Source: Hymenobacter monticola (lineage in GTDB: Bacteria; Bacteroidota; Bacteroidia; Cytophagales; Hymenobacteraceae). From it: a DNA stretch of 64,000 bases. Every line of letters begins with the position of its first letter. Positions within the stretch are counted from its first letter, which is position 1. Where the stretch lies: assembly GCF_022811645.1 (NCBI RefSeq), contig NZ_CP094534.1, forward strand, positions 744,001-808,000, given 5' to 3'. A program made the translations under genes and the position numbers. The notes under the pieces were generated by a model that saw only the letters and a list, made by a program, of their open reading frames with translations, ran no database searches and was not told the DNA's origin. Shown in pieces: positions 53,979-63,280 of the stretch.

Positions 53979-56432
53979 ATGCCCGTGTTTCGCTCTCCTT
54001 TCGGCTCCCTTTCTGTTGCTTCTTCCGGCGCATCTGCGACGGCAGCAGCCAGCTCTTTCCGCTACCGGAAACTGCTGTTGCTGCTCCCGCTTTTGGTGGC
54101 GTGCCAGCGGGGCGCGGTGCCTGCGGCAACGGTAGCTTCTGCACCTGCCAGCTCAACTTTACCCACGCCGGTGTCGCCAGCGTCGGCCTTCAGCCCACGC
54201 GTGCAGCAGCTACTGGCCCAGATGACACTGGAAGAAAAAATCGGGCAGATGACCCAGCTCAACCTTTCGGCCATCAACACGACGGGGGAGAACAAGGACG
54301 TGGTGCTTGATTCGGCCAAGGCCGCTGCTTTGGTACGGGATTTTCACGTGGGCTCGTTCATCAACGGGGAGGCCGTGCCAGCGGCCCAGTGGGTGCGCTA
54401 CTGTGCAGCCCTGCAACGCATTGCCTTGCGCGAGTCGCGGCTGCACATCCCCGTGCTGTACGGCATCGACCACGTGCACGGCGCCAGCTACGTGAGCGGT
54501 ACTGCCATTTTCCCGCACAACCTCAACCTGGGCGCCACCTTCAACCCCGAGCTGGCCCGCCTCACGGCCCGCGCCACCGTGCTGGAATCGGCCGACCTGG
54601 GCCACCGGTGGCTGTTTGCTCCCAACCTGGATTTGGGCGTGAACACCTACTGGCCGCGCCTGTACGAATCTTACGGCGAAGACCCGCTGGTGGCGGCTAC
54701 CCTGGGCGCCGCTTTTGTGCGGGAGATTCAGACCAACAAGGAGATAGCGCCCTACCAGGTGGCAGCCTGCGCCAAACACTTCCTCGGCTACTCCGACCCG
54801 CGCAACGGCTGGGACCGCACCAACGCCCTGATACCGGACCAGCGGCTGCAGGAGTTCTTCCGGCCTTCGTTTCAGGCCGCAATCGATTCGGGCGTTAAGA
54901 GCGTGATGGTGAACTCCGGGGCCATTAACGGCGAGGCAGTGCACGCTTCTCGTGCCATCCTTACCGACTTGCTGCGCGGGCAAATGGGCTTCAAGGGTGT
55001 GGTGGTGACCGACTGGGAGGACATTAACCGGCTGGTGAAGGTGCAGAAAGTTGCGCCCAATGAGAAAGAAGCCACCTGGATGGCTGTGGACGCGGGCATC
55101 GATGTGGCCATGACGCCCTACAACACCAACTTCTGCCAGTTCGTGAAGGAATTGGTGCAGGAAGGGCGCCTAACGCCCGAGCGCATTGAACTGTCGGCCG
55201 GGCGGGTGCTGCAGATGAAGGACGAAATTGGTCTTTTCGAGAACCCCATGCCGCGCGCCGACCGGCTGGCCCGCGTGGGCGACCCGGCCCTGCGCGCCCA
55301 GGCCGTGGCAGCGGCCCGGGAGTCGCTGGTGCTGCTCAAGAACCGCAACAACGCGCTGCCGCTGGCGCCCGCCCGGGTGAAGCGCCTGCTGGTGCTGGGC
55401 CCCTCGGCCGAGTCGCGCGCCAACCTGTGCGGCGGCTGGACACTGGGCTGGCAGGGCCGGCCCGAGGGAGATTTCCCCAAGGACGTGCCCACGCTGGTTG
55501 ATGCCCTGCGCAAAGAATACCCCAACGCCGCCATTGAAACCCTTCCCTACAGCACCGCTACCGGCAACACCCTGCCAGCCAACGTGACAGCGGCCGCCAA
55601 GCGCGCCGATGCGGTGGTGCTGGCCTTGGGCGAAAGGCCCTACACCGAAGTGCTGGGCAACACCTCGGACCTGACCTTGCCTGAAGACCAGCAGCAGCTG
55701 GCGCGCGCCGCCCAGGCCAGCGGCAAGCCAACGGTGCTGGTGGTCATTGGCGGCCGGCCGAGCATCATCCGGAGCGTGGCGGCGGGCAGCGCGGCCATCA
55801 TCTGGGCGGGGCTGCCGGGGTATGGGGGCGGAACGGCGCTGGCCGAAGTCATTAGTGGACGCACCAATCCCAGCGGCCGGCTGCCTTTCACTTATCCGCA
55901 GTTTGCCGGCCACATCACCAACTACCACCACGACAACAGCGAGAACAGCCTCGACCTCAAAGACTTTGCCGCGGGCTTCGGACAGACGGCGCCCAAATAC
56001 CAGAGCGGCATGCTCACCGAGTTTGGCGAGGGGTTGAGCTACACCTCTTTCGCTTATTCCGGCCTGGCCTTGAGCGACTCGGCGCTGACGGGTACCGGCG
56101 CCCGGCTGCGCGCCACGGTGCGCGTGGCCAACACCGGGCCGCGCGCCGGGCAGGAGGCGGTGCTGTGGTTCCTCACCGACGAGGTGGGGCGCGTGGCGCG
56201 GCCGGTGCGCCTGCTCAAGCATTTTGAGAAACAGCCATTTGCCGCAGGGCAGTCGCGTGAAATGGCTTTCACCATCGACCCGCTGCGGGACTTGAGCTAC
56301 CCCGACGGACACGGCCGGCCCCAGCTCGAAGACGGCTGGTACACGCTGCGCGTGGGCTCGCAAATGGCCCGGTTCCGCTACGCCGGCAAGGCCACGGCGG
56401 AACGGCAGGCCGCTTCGGGCTCGACCAACTAG
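53979..56432 (+). CDS. Glycoside hydrolase family 3 beta-glucosidase (lipoprotein)
   Basis: 817 residues from ATG 53979. A hydrophobic stretch ends in LLPLLVACQRG, a lipobox after a rather long N-region, so the enzyme is probably envelope-anchored. Domains: GH3 N-terminal barrel (about 80-390) with IPVLYGIDHVHGA, KHFLGYSDPRNG and the nucleophile Asp near residue 343 in VVVTDWEDI. The GH3 C-terminal domain (about 420-640) and a fibronectin-III-like domain (about 690-790) follow. It probably releases glucose from beta-glucan oligosaccharides. First gene of a six-gene co-directional locus. Confidence 0.93.
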   Translation: MPVFRSPFGSLSVASSGASATAAASSFRYRKLLLLLPLLVACQRGAVPAATVASAPASSTLPTPVSPASAFSPRVQQLLAQMTLEEKIGQMTQLNLSAINTTGENKDVVLDSAKAAALVRDFHVGSFINGEAVPAAQWVRYCAALQRIALRESRLHIPVLYGIDHVHGASYVSGTAIFPHNLNLGATFNPELARLTARATVLESADLGHRWLFAPNLDLGVNTYWPRLYESYGEDPLVAATLGAAFVREIQTNKEIAPYQVAACAKHFLGYSDPRNGWDRTNALIPDQRLQEFFRPSFQAAIDSGVKSVMVNSGAINGEAVHASRAILTDLLRGQMGFKGVVVTDWEDINRLVKVQKVAPNEKEATWMAVDAGIDVAMTPYNTNFCQFVKELVQEGRLTPERIELSAGRVLQMKDEIGLFENPMPRADRLARVGDPALRAQAVAAARESLVLLKNRNNALPLAPARVKRLLVLGPSAESRANLCGGWTLGWQGRPEGDFPKDVPTLVDALRKEYPNAAIETLPYSTATGNTLPANVTAAAKRADAVVLALGERPYTEVLGNTSDLTLPEDQQQLARAAQASGKPTVLVVIGGRPSIIRSVAAGSAAIIWAGLPGYGGGTALAEVISGRTNPSGRLPFTYPQFAGHITNYHHDNSENSLDLKDFAAGFGQTAPKYQSGMLTEFGEGLSYTSFAYSGLALSDSALTGTGARLRATVRVANTGPRAGQEAVLWFLTDEVGRVARPVRLLKHFEKQPFAAGQSREMAFTIDPLRDLSYPDGHGRPQLEDGWYTLRVGSQMARFRYAGKATAERQAASGSTN

Positions 56433-56509
56433 CTGTTGGGGCCTGGCAGCTGCTGGGCGGCTTGTCTTTTGATTTTCAACACTTTTCCCACCCTTTCATT
56501 AATCTCACG

Positions 56510-59500
56510 ATGAAGCGAGACGTTTACAAGAATGCGCTGCTTGGCCGCACAGCGGTGCTGCTGGCTTGCGGGCTGCCCGCGCTGGCTCCGAGCACGCCGG
56601 CCGTGGCCGCCGCCCGGCCGCTCAACCGGCCGGTGGCCGATGTGCCCGTGAGCGGGCGCGTGACCGGGCCCGACGGCGCCGGCATTCCCGGCGTGACGGT
56701 GCTGGTGCGCGGCACCACCGTGGGCACCAGCACCAACTCCGACGGAGCTTTCAACCTGACGGCGCCTGAGGGCAGCACGCTGGTGTTCAGCTTTGTGGGC
56801 TACACCACCCAAACGGTGGTGGTGACGGCGGCCAATGCCGGGGCCGTGGCCGTGAGCCTGAAAGAGGACGCCCAGAAGTTGAGCGAAGTGGTGGTAGTGG
56901 GCTACGGCACCCAGGAGCGCGGCAGCGTGACGGGCGCCATCTCCTCGGTGGGCGCGGCCGACATTGTGCGGCAGCCCGTGCCCGATGTGACCCAGGCCAT
57001 TCAGGGCAAGGTGTCGGGCGTGACCATTACCTCCAACGGCGGGGCGCCGGGTGGGGCGGCGGGCACCTCGGTGCGCGTGCGCGGCATCACGTCGGCCGGC
57101 AACAACAACCCGCTGTACGTGGTGGACGGCTTCCCGCTGCCCGACGGCGGCGACAACCAGCTGAACGCCATCAGCCCCAACGACATTGAAACGATTGACA
57201 TTCTGAAGGATGCCTCGGCCACGGCCATTTATGGCGTGCGGGCGGCCAACGGGGTGGTCATCATCACCACCAAGCGGGGCAAGGCCGGCCGGACCACCGT
57301 CAACCTCGACGGCTACCGAGGCGTGCAGGTACTGGCGCGCAAGCTGGACTTGCTGAACGCGCAGGAATACGCCGTTATCAACAACGAAAGCCGCATGGCG
57401 GCCGGCAAGCCCATTGCCCTGGACAAGCTGCGCGACCCGGCCGCGCTGGGCGAAGGCACCGACTGGCAGGACCTGGTGTTCCGGCAGGCCAAGATTCAGA
57501 ACTACTCGCTGGGCGCCACGGGCGGCAGCGACAAGGCCCGCTACGCCCTGTCGGGCACCTATTACCAGCAGGACGGCATCATCGTGGGCACCAACTTTGA
57601 GCGGTTTACGCTGCGAGCCAACGGCGACGTGCAGGTAGGCAAAATGCTGAAAATAGGCAACAGCATTTCGCTCACGCACCTGAGCGACCGGCAGATAACG
57701 AGCAACAGCGGCGAGTACGGCGCCGTGCAGCAGCTGCTGCGCATGCCGCCCACGGTGCAGGCCTACCGCCCCGACGGCTTCTGGTACCAGCCCGACAGCG
57801 AGCACGACAACTTCACGGAGGAAAACCCGCTGGCTACCTCGCTGCGCAACAACCAGAAGTTCACCCGCAACCGCGCCATCACCACGTTCTACGCCGAGCT
57901 GGAGCCGCTGAAGGGGCTGAAGTTCCGCAGCAACGTGGGCGTCGATTTCATCTTCGACAACTTCAACAGCTTTGCGCCCAAGGCGCCGGAGCTGGCGGGC
58001 TACACCACGCGCCCGGCCTACCTCACGGCGGGCGCCTCGGCCACGGCCAGCTACGCGCCCAGCTACCTGATTGAGAACACGGCCACCTACGACCACCTGT
58101 TTGGCGGCAAGCACCAGGTGACGTTCCTGGTGGGGCAGTCGGCCCAGGAGTTCAACTACAGCAACGTGGAGGCCTACCGCTCGCAGTACACGCGCAACGA
58201 CCTGCAGGTGATTAACGCGGGCCCCATCAACACGCTGGTGGCCAATGCGGGCACCATCGACGCGGCGCGGCGCCTGGCCAGCTACTTCGGGCGTTTGAAC
58301 TATGAGTTCGGCGGCAAGTACATCTTCCAGGCCGTGGTCCGCTACGACGGCTCCTCGCGCTTTCAGCCGGGCGAGAAGTTCGGCTTCTTCCCGGGGGCTT
58401 CGGCGGGCTGGCGCATCTCGGAGGAGGAATTCCTCAAGGGCAACCACACCATCAGCAACCTGAAGCTGCGCGTGGGCTACGGGCAGGTGGGCAACGAGCT
58501 GAACGCCGGCCGCTTCGCCTACCTGTACAATATCAACTTCGGCAGCTCCTACCCCTTCGGGCCCGACGGCGCCCTGAACGTGGGCGCAGCCCCCATTCGC
58601 CTGGCCAACGGGGACCTGCGCTGGGAGAAGAACAACCAAACTAACATCGGCCTGGACTTCGGCTTCCTCGACAACCGCTTTGAGGCCAGCATCGACCTCT
58701 ACAGCCGCAACTCGCCCAACCTGATTGCGCCGGTGCCGGTGTCGCTGGTGTCGGGCACCTACCAAGCTGTGGACCGCAATGCGGCCTCGGCCTACAACCG
58801 CGGCGTGGATGTGTCGTTGACCTCGCACAACTTCACGGGCGCCGAAGGGGCGCTGAACTGGTCGACCACCCTGAACGTGTCGGCTTTCAAAACCCGCCTG
58901 CAGTCGCTGGGCCTGGGCATTCCCTACAACGGCGCCGGCTACCTGAGCGGCAGCGTGGTGCGCTACGACGTGGGGCAGCCTTTCGGGGCATTCTACGGCT
59001 ACGTGGCCGACGGCCTGATTCAGAGCCAGGAAGAGCTGAACTCGCTGAACGCCGGGGCTGTGGCCGGCTCTGCCAAGGCCGACTACTACCAGCAGAGCGG
59101 CACCGGCCCCGGCGACATCAAGTTCCGCGACCTGAACGGCGACGGCACCATCACCGATAAGGACCGAGCGTTCATCGGCAATCCCAACCCGAACTTCTCG
59201 TTTGGCCTCACCAACACGCTCAGCTACAAAAACTTCGACCTGAGCTTCTTCATTCAGGGCGTGCAGGGCAACGACGTGTACAACCTTAACCGCTACATCA
59301 CGGAAGGGGCCCTGTACGGCACCACCAACGGCACCACCCGCCTGCTGAACCGCTGGACCGGCGCCGGCACCAGCAACGACGTGCCCCGCGCCATCAACGG
59401 CGACCCGAACAACAACCTGCGCGTGTCGTCGCACTACGTGGAAGATGGCTCCTACGTGCGCCTCAAGAACCTGACCTTCGGCTACACCCTGCCGCGCAAC

Positions 59501-59671
59501 GTGATGAGCCGCATTTCGGCCTCGCAGATTCGCGTGTACTTCACGGCCCAAAACCTGGTGACGCTGACCAAATACACCGGCTACGACCCCGAGGTGAGCG
59601 CCAGCGGAATCGACCTGGGCATTTACCCGCAGACGCGCGTCTTCATGGGCGGCCTCAACATCGGGTTCTAA
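56510..59671 (+). CDS. SusC/RagA-family TonB-linked glycan importer
   Basis: 1053-residue outer-membrane transporter. A signal peptide precedes a carboxypeptidase regulatory-like domain (PVSGRVTGPDGAGIPGVTVLVRG). Next come the TonB-box region SEVVVVGYGTQ and the SusC plug signature with VRGITSAGNNNPLYVVDGFPL and ILKDASATAIYGVRAANGVVIITTKRG (quoted in part). The barrel ends in GGLNIGF. It works with the adjacent SusD lipoprotein as a lidded importer of oligosaccharides. The 77-bp gap from GH3 and 29-bp gap to SusD suggest one operon. Confidence 0.96.
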   Translation: MKRDVYKNALLGRTAVLLACGLPALAPSTPAVAAARPLNRPVADVPVSGRVTGPDGAGIPGVTVLVRGTTVGTSTNSDGAFNLTAPEGSTLVFSFVGYTTQTVVVTAANAGAVAVSLKEDAQKLSEVVVVGYGTQERGSVTGAISSVGAADIVRQPVPDVTQAIQGKVSGVTITSNGGAPGGAAGTSVRVRGITSAGNNNPLYVVDGFPLPDGGDNQLNAISPNDIETIDILKDASATAIYGVRAANGVVIITTKRGKAGRTTVNLDGYRGVQVLARKLDLLNAQEYAVINNESRMAAGKPIALDKLRDPAALGEGTDWQDLVFRQAKIQNYSLGATGGSDKARYALSGTYYQQDGIIVGTNFERFTLRANGDVQVGKMLKIGNSISLTHLSDRQITSNSGEYGAVQQLLRMPPTVQAYRPDGFWYQPDSEHDNFTEENPLATSLRNNQKFTRNRAITTFYAELEPLKGLKFRSNVGVDFIFDNFNSFAPKAPELAGYTTRPAYLTAGASATASYAPSYLIENTATYDHLFGGKHQVTFLVGQSAQEFNYSNVEAYRSQYTRNDLQVINAGPINTLVANAGTIDAARRLASYFGRLNYEFGGKYIFQAVVRYDGSSRFQPGEKFGFFPGASAGWRISEEEFLKGNHTISNLKLRVGYGQVGNELNAGRFAYLYNINFGSSYPFGPDGALNVGAAPIRLANGDLRWEKNNQTNIGLDFGFLDNRFEASIDLYSRNSPNLIAPVPVSLVSGTYQAVDRNAASAYNRGVDVSLTSHNFTGAEGALNWSTTLNVSAFKTRLQSLGLGIPYNGAGYLSGSVVRYDVGQPFGAFYGYVADGLIQSQEELNSLNAGAVAGSAKADYYQQSGTGPGDIKFRDLNGDGTITDKDRAFIGNPNPNFSFGLTNTLSYKNFDLSFFIQGVQGNDVYNLNRYITEGALYGTTNGTTRLLNRWTGAGTSNDVPRAINGDPNNNLRVSSHYVEDGSYVRLKNLTFGYTLPRNVMSRISASQIRVYFTAQNLVTLTKYTGYDPEVSASGIDLGIYPQTRVFMGGLNIGF

Positions 59672-59700
59672 TCCTCCTCTCAAATTCCCACCTAGCAATC

Positions 59701-61242
59701 ATGACTATTTCGAAATTTACCTGCGGCGCTTTCCTTCTGTCGTTGGGCCTGTTTTCGGCGGGCTGCGGCGAGAAGTTTCTGGCAGAGGCCCCGACCGACC
59801 AGGTGACGGACAGCAACTTTTACCAGACCCAGACCGACGCCATTCAGGCCGTGAACTCGGCGTATAGCGAGCTGACCAAGGAAGGCCAGTACAACGCCGC
59901 TTTGTGGGCCATTGATATTATGGCCGACGTGTCGGGCACCGGCGCCGACGACGGCAACGACGGCATCGAGTACAAGCAGTTGGAGCGGTTTTCCATTCCG
60001 GCCACCAACACGGTGGTGAACCGCCTGTGGGGCGGCAGCTTCATCGGCATTCAGCGGGCCAACCTGGTGCTGCAGAAGGTGCCCGGCATCAAGAACATTG
60101 ACCCGGCCATTCAGCGCCGCTGCCTGGGCGAGGCCCAGTTCCTGCGCGCCAAGTACTACTTCGACCTGGTGCGGGTGTACGGCGACGTGCCCTTGTTCAC
60201 GAAGCCGCCCACTAGCCCGGCCGAAGTCAACATTGCCCGCACGCCGGTGGCCGACGTGTACAAACAGATTGAGCAGGACCTGATTGATGCCTACGGCAAC
60301 CTCGACGCCACCTACACCGGCGACAACCTGGGCCGCGCCACCAAGTGGTCGGCCGCCGGCCTGCTGGCCAAGGTGTACATCACCGAGGACAAGAAGCCCG
60401 AAGCCGCCCGGTGGGCCCGCGACGTGATTGCCAACTCGGGCAAAAGCCTGTACCCCAACTACGCCGACATTTTCAAGGTGGAGAATGACAACGGCATGGA
60501 GTCGTTGTTTGAGGTGCAGTTTATCAGCGGCAAGAACACCGATAACTACGGCTACACCCGCAACCAGGCCGGCTCGGCCATGAACGAGTTCTTCGGCCCG
60601 CGCGGCAAAAACCTCACGCCCGGTAGCGGCTACGGCTTCAACATCCCGGAAATTGATTTCGTGAACGGCTACGAGGCCGGCGACACCCGCAAGGCGGCCA
60701 CCGTCTGGGTGCCCGGCGACACCTACCCCGACGGCACCCGGGCCACCACCACGCCGGTGGCCGGCTCGCCGCTGGGCGACTACAACTGCAAAAAGTGGTT
60801 TGTGGGCAAGACGGGCACCAACATCTGGGACTCGCCCCTGAACATGAAGGTGCTGCGCCTGGCCGAAATGTACCTGATTCTGGCCGAGGCCGTGGGCCCA
60901 ACCCCGGAAGGGCTCGAAGCCATCAACAAGGTGCGGCGCCGGGCCTTTGGCTTGCCCATCAACACGCCCTCGCCGGCCCGTGACCTGGTCATCAACGGGC
61001 CCAACTTCGACGACGCCGTGCTGCGCGAGCGCCTCTACGAGCTGGCTTTCGAGATGGACCGCTGGTTTGACCTCAAGCGCAAGGGCAAGCTGATTTCGCG
61101 CATGACCGAGCACGCCCTGTACCTGCGCTCGCTCAACAAGGGCTTCGACCGCGGCATTCCGACCCAAACCAACCTGGTGCTGCCCCTGCCGCAGTCGGAG
61201 CTGGACGCCAACCCCGGCCTGAAGCAGAACCCCGGCTACTAG
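59701..61242 (+). CDS. SusD/RagB-family glycan-binding lipoprotein
   Basis: 513 residues. The lipobox LGLFSAGCGEKFL places the lipidated Cys at residue 22. TPR-like helices and the family motifs AEAPTDQVTDSNFYQ, EAQFLRAKYYFDLVRVYGDVPL and RLAEMYLILAEA are present, and the C-terminus contains RERLYELAFEMDRWFDLKR. It forms the surface lid on the SusC barrel and binds the glycan. Confidence 0.96.
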   Translation: MTISKFTCGAFLLSLGLFSAGCGEKFLAEAPTDQVTDSNFYQTQTDAIQAVNSAYSELTKEGQYNAALWAIDIMADVSGTGADDGNDGIEYKQLERFSIPATNTVVNRLWGGSFIGIQRANLVLQKVPGIKNIDPAIQRRCLGEAQFLRAKYYFDLVRVYGDVPLFTKPPTSPAEVNIARTPVADVYKQIEQDLIDAYGNLDATYTGDNLGRATKWSAAGLLAKVYITEDKKPEAARWARDVIANSGKSLYPNYADIFKVENDNGMESLFEVQFISGKNTDNYGYTRNQAGSAMNEFFGPRGKNLTPGSGYGFNIPEIDFVNGYEAGDTRKAATVWVPGDTYPDGTRATTTPVAGSPLGDYNCKKWFVGKTGTNIWDSPLNMKVLRLAEMYLILAEAVGPTPEGLEAINKVRRRAFGLPINTPSPARDLVINGPNFDDAVLRERLYELAFEMDRWFDLKRKGKLISRMTEHALYLRSLNKGFDRGIPTQTNLVLPLPQSELDANPGLKQNPGY

Positions 61243-61277
61243 GCCGTCCCTCTCACCGTTTCTCAGCTTGATTTGAC

Positions 61278-62114
61278 ATGAAAAACCTCCGAAACAACGC
61301 GGTTTTGATGCTCCTGGGCGGCGCCTTGCTACTGGCCTCCTGCGACAAAAAAGACACCGGCACTCTGGCAGGCCCCCCGCCCGCCGGCACCTTCACCACC
61401 ACCTCCCGCACCGTGGGGCTCACCACTGAAGTCACCTTCACGGCCGCGCCTAATCCCGATGTGTACCTCTACCACTGGGAGTTTGGCGACGGGGGCGGCA
61501 CCAACGGCACGGGCTCGGTGGCCACGGGCCAAACCGTGACGCACGTGTACACCAAGGGCGGTACCTTCAAGGCGCAGCTCATAACCGACGGCCGGGGCGG
61601 CCAGACCTTCGGCACACCCCAGGACGTGGTGATTCCTTCTTCGCTGAACGTGGTGAAGCAGTACCTCACCGGCGGCTCGTCGCGCACCTGGAAGCTCGAC
61701 AACGGCGTGGTGGCCCCCATCACCGTGGGCCCCTCCGACACCGACCCCGTGAGCTACTACGGCGGCAACCCGGCGCCCGGCGGCCTGCCCGCCTGCCAGG
61801 CCGACGACGAGTACACGTTCAGCACGGCCAACGTGTTTACCTACGACGCCAAGGCCCAGACCTTTGTGGCCGGGGCCACCGGCGGCTGCCAGGCCCCGCG
61901 CAACGTGAGCACGCCCTTCACCTTCGGCGACTCCACAGGCCCGGGCGTGGCCCAGCTTACCTTGGCCAGCGCCACCCCTTCGCCCTTTATCGGCGTGACG
62001 GATGCGCCCAACCTCACCTACCGCATTTTGTCCATTAGCAACACCAACATGGTGCTGCGGGCCGGCAGCACGGCCGCGGGCGTGGTGTTCGACCTGAAGC
62101 TGGTGGTGAAATAG
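61278..62114 (+). CDS. PKD-domain surface lipoprotein (probable glycan-binding protein)
   Basis: 278 residues. Signal peptide with lipobox LLLASCDKK. A PKD domain (about 40-120) shows YLYHWEFGDGGG and VTHVYTKGGTFKAQLIT. The C-terminal half, with SSRTWKLDNGVVAP and DDEYTFSTANVFTYDA, recurs in proteins of glucan loci in Bacteroidota. The position after SusD suggests a surface glycan-binding protein (SGBP/SusE-like). No catalytic motif is seen. Confidence 0.85.
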   Translation: MKNLRNNAVLMLLGGALLLASCDKKDTGTLAGPPPAGTFTTTSRTVGLTTEVTFTAAPNPDVYLYHWEFGDGGGTNGTGSVATGQTVTHVYTKGGTFKAQLITDGRGGQTFGTPQDVVIPSSLNVVKQYLTGGSSRTWKLDNGVVAPITVGPSDTDPVSYYGGNPAPGGLPACQADDEYTFSTANVFTYDAKAQTFVAGATGGCQAPRNVSTPFTFGDSTGPGVAQLTLASATPSPFIGVTDAPNLTYRILSISNTNMVLRAGSTAAGVVFDLKLVVK

Positions 62115-62164
62115 GGCCGCGCGGCTTCCGCTTTTATCTGATTTCCTTTCCCATTTCCCTGCTT

Positions 62165-63034
62165 ATGAATTTTTCCCGGCACAATGCGCTGAGTCGGTTC
62201 GGGGCCGGGGCCAGCTTCTGGCTGGCCCTGAGCCTGACGGGCTGCACCAAAGAAGCCGCAAAGGTGATTCCGCCGGCCCCGCCGGTGGTGCCGGCCGTCA
62301 ACGAAGAGCAGCGCAGCTTCGCCGACTACACCAAGCTGGTGTGGGCCGACGAGTTCGACGACCGCACCCTCGACCAAAGCAAGTGGACCTACGACCTGGG
62401 CGGCGGCGGCTGGGGCAACAACGAGCTCGAAACCTACACCAACTCGCCCGATAACGTGTACCTCAGCGGCGGCAACTTGGTGATTAAGGCCATCAAAACC
62501 ACGCCCACCGGCAATTCCTACACCTCGGGCCGCATCCTCACCAAGGGCCGCAAAACCTTCCAGTACGGCCGCCTCGACGTGCGCGCCCAGGTGCCCAAGG
62601 GCAAGGGCGTGTGGCCCGCCATCTGGATGCTGGGGGCCGACATCGACCAGAATCCCTGGCCCCGCTGCGGCGAAATCGACATCATGGAGCTGCGCGGCAG
62701 CCGGCCCCGGGAGCTGCTCAGCACCATGCACTTCCAGAACGCGCAGGGCGCCCACGGGCAGTCTGGCATTGTGCAGGCCCAGCCGGCCGACCTGTCCGAC
62801 GCCTTCCACACCTATTCGGTGGTGCGCAGCAAGGACCTGCTGCGCTTCTTCATCGACGGGCAGCAGTACTTCACCTTCAACAACGGCGGGGCCAGCCCCA
62901 ACCCGTTCAACAACCCTTTTTTCGTGATTTTGAACGTGGCCGTGGGGGGCAATTTCGACGGCAACCCCGACGCTACTACCACCTTTCCGCAGCAAATGGA
63001 GGTGGAATACGTGCGCTTCTATCAATACCAATGA
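62165..63034 (+). CDS. Glycoside hydrolase family 16 endo-glucanase (lipoprotein)
   Basis: 289 residues. The N-terminus has a lipobox (LSLTGCTKE). The GH16 jelly roll begins near residue 55 (KLVWADEFDD), with WTYDLGGGGWGNNELETYT and the catalytic GEIDIME (Glu near 170, Asp near 172, Glu near 175). The beta-bulge form ExDxxE and the WGNNE loop are typical of laminarinase/lichenase subfamilies. It probably cuts beta-1,3- or mixed-linkage glucan at the cell surface. Confidence 0.93.
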   Translation: MNFSRHNALSRFGAGASFWLALSLTGCTKEAAKVIPPAPPVVPAVNEEQRSFADYTKLVWADEFDDRTLDQSKWTYDLGGGGWGNNELETYTNSPDNVYLSGGNLVIKAIKTTPTGNSYTSGRILTKGRKTFQYGRLDVRAQVPKGKGVWPAIWMLGADIDQNPWPRCGEIDIMELRGSRPRELLSTMHFQNAQGAHGQSGIVQAQPADLSDAFHTYSVVRSKDLLRFFIDGQQYFTFNNGGASPNPFNNPFFVILNVAVGGNFDGNPDATTTFPQQMEVEYVRFYQYQ

Positions 63035-63154
63035 GCCAGCCGCTTGGCTGGCTCGCTGCCACTCCGGTCGGGACTTGGTGGGAATTTCGACCCGCCGGAT
63101 AGGGCGGCGGCTGCACTCGGTTCGGACAAGCCGGGTGCGGCTGCCCCCGATGGC

Positions 63155-63261
63155 AGAACGTGTACCCCGAAGCCCTGCTTCGGTCCATTGAACGAAACCC
63201 GGACGAAAACGCCAACCATTTGCCAACGTGAGCCGAAGCAGTGCTTCGGGGTACACGTTCT
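63155..63261. repeat. Inverted repeat, family C copy 2
   Basis: Arms 63155-63183 and 63233-63261 (29 bp, one mismatch) share AGAACGTGTACCCCGAAGC with the copy at 17429. It lies between the two GH16 genes, 19 bp before the second ATG. Confidence 0.9.
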
Positions 63262-63280
63262 ACTTTCGCCCTTATCAGCT

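Noticed and set aside
56429..59698. Open 1089-codon frame on the minus strand
   Set aside because: It is exactly antisense to SusC, which has clear family motifs; long antisense frames are expected at this GC content and codon bias.
59692..61167. 491-codon minus-strand frame
   Set aside because: Antisense to SusD; no signal peptide or motif.
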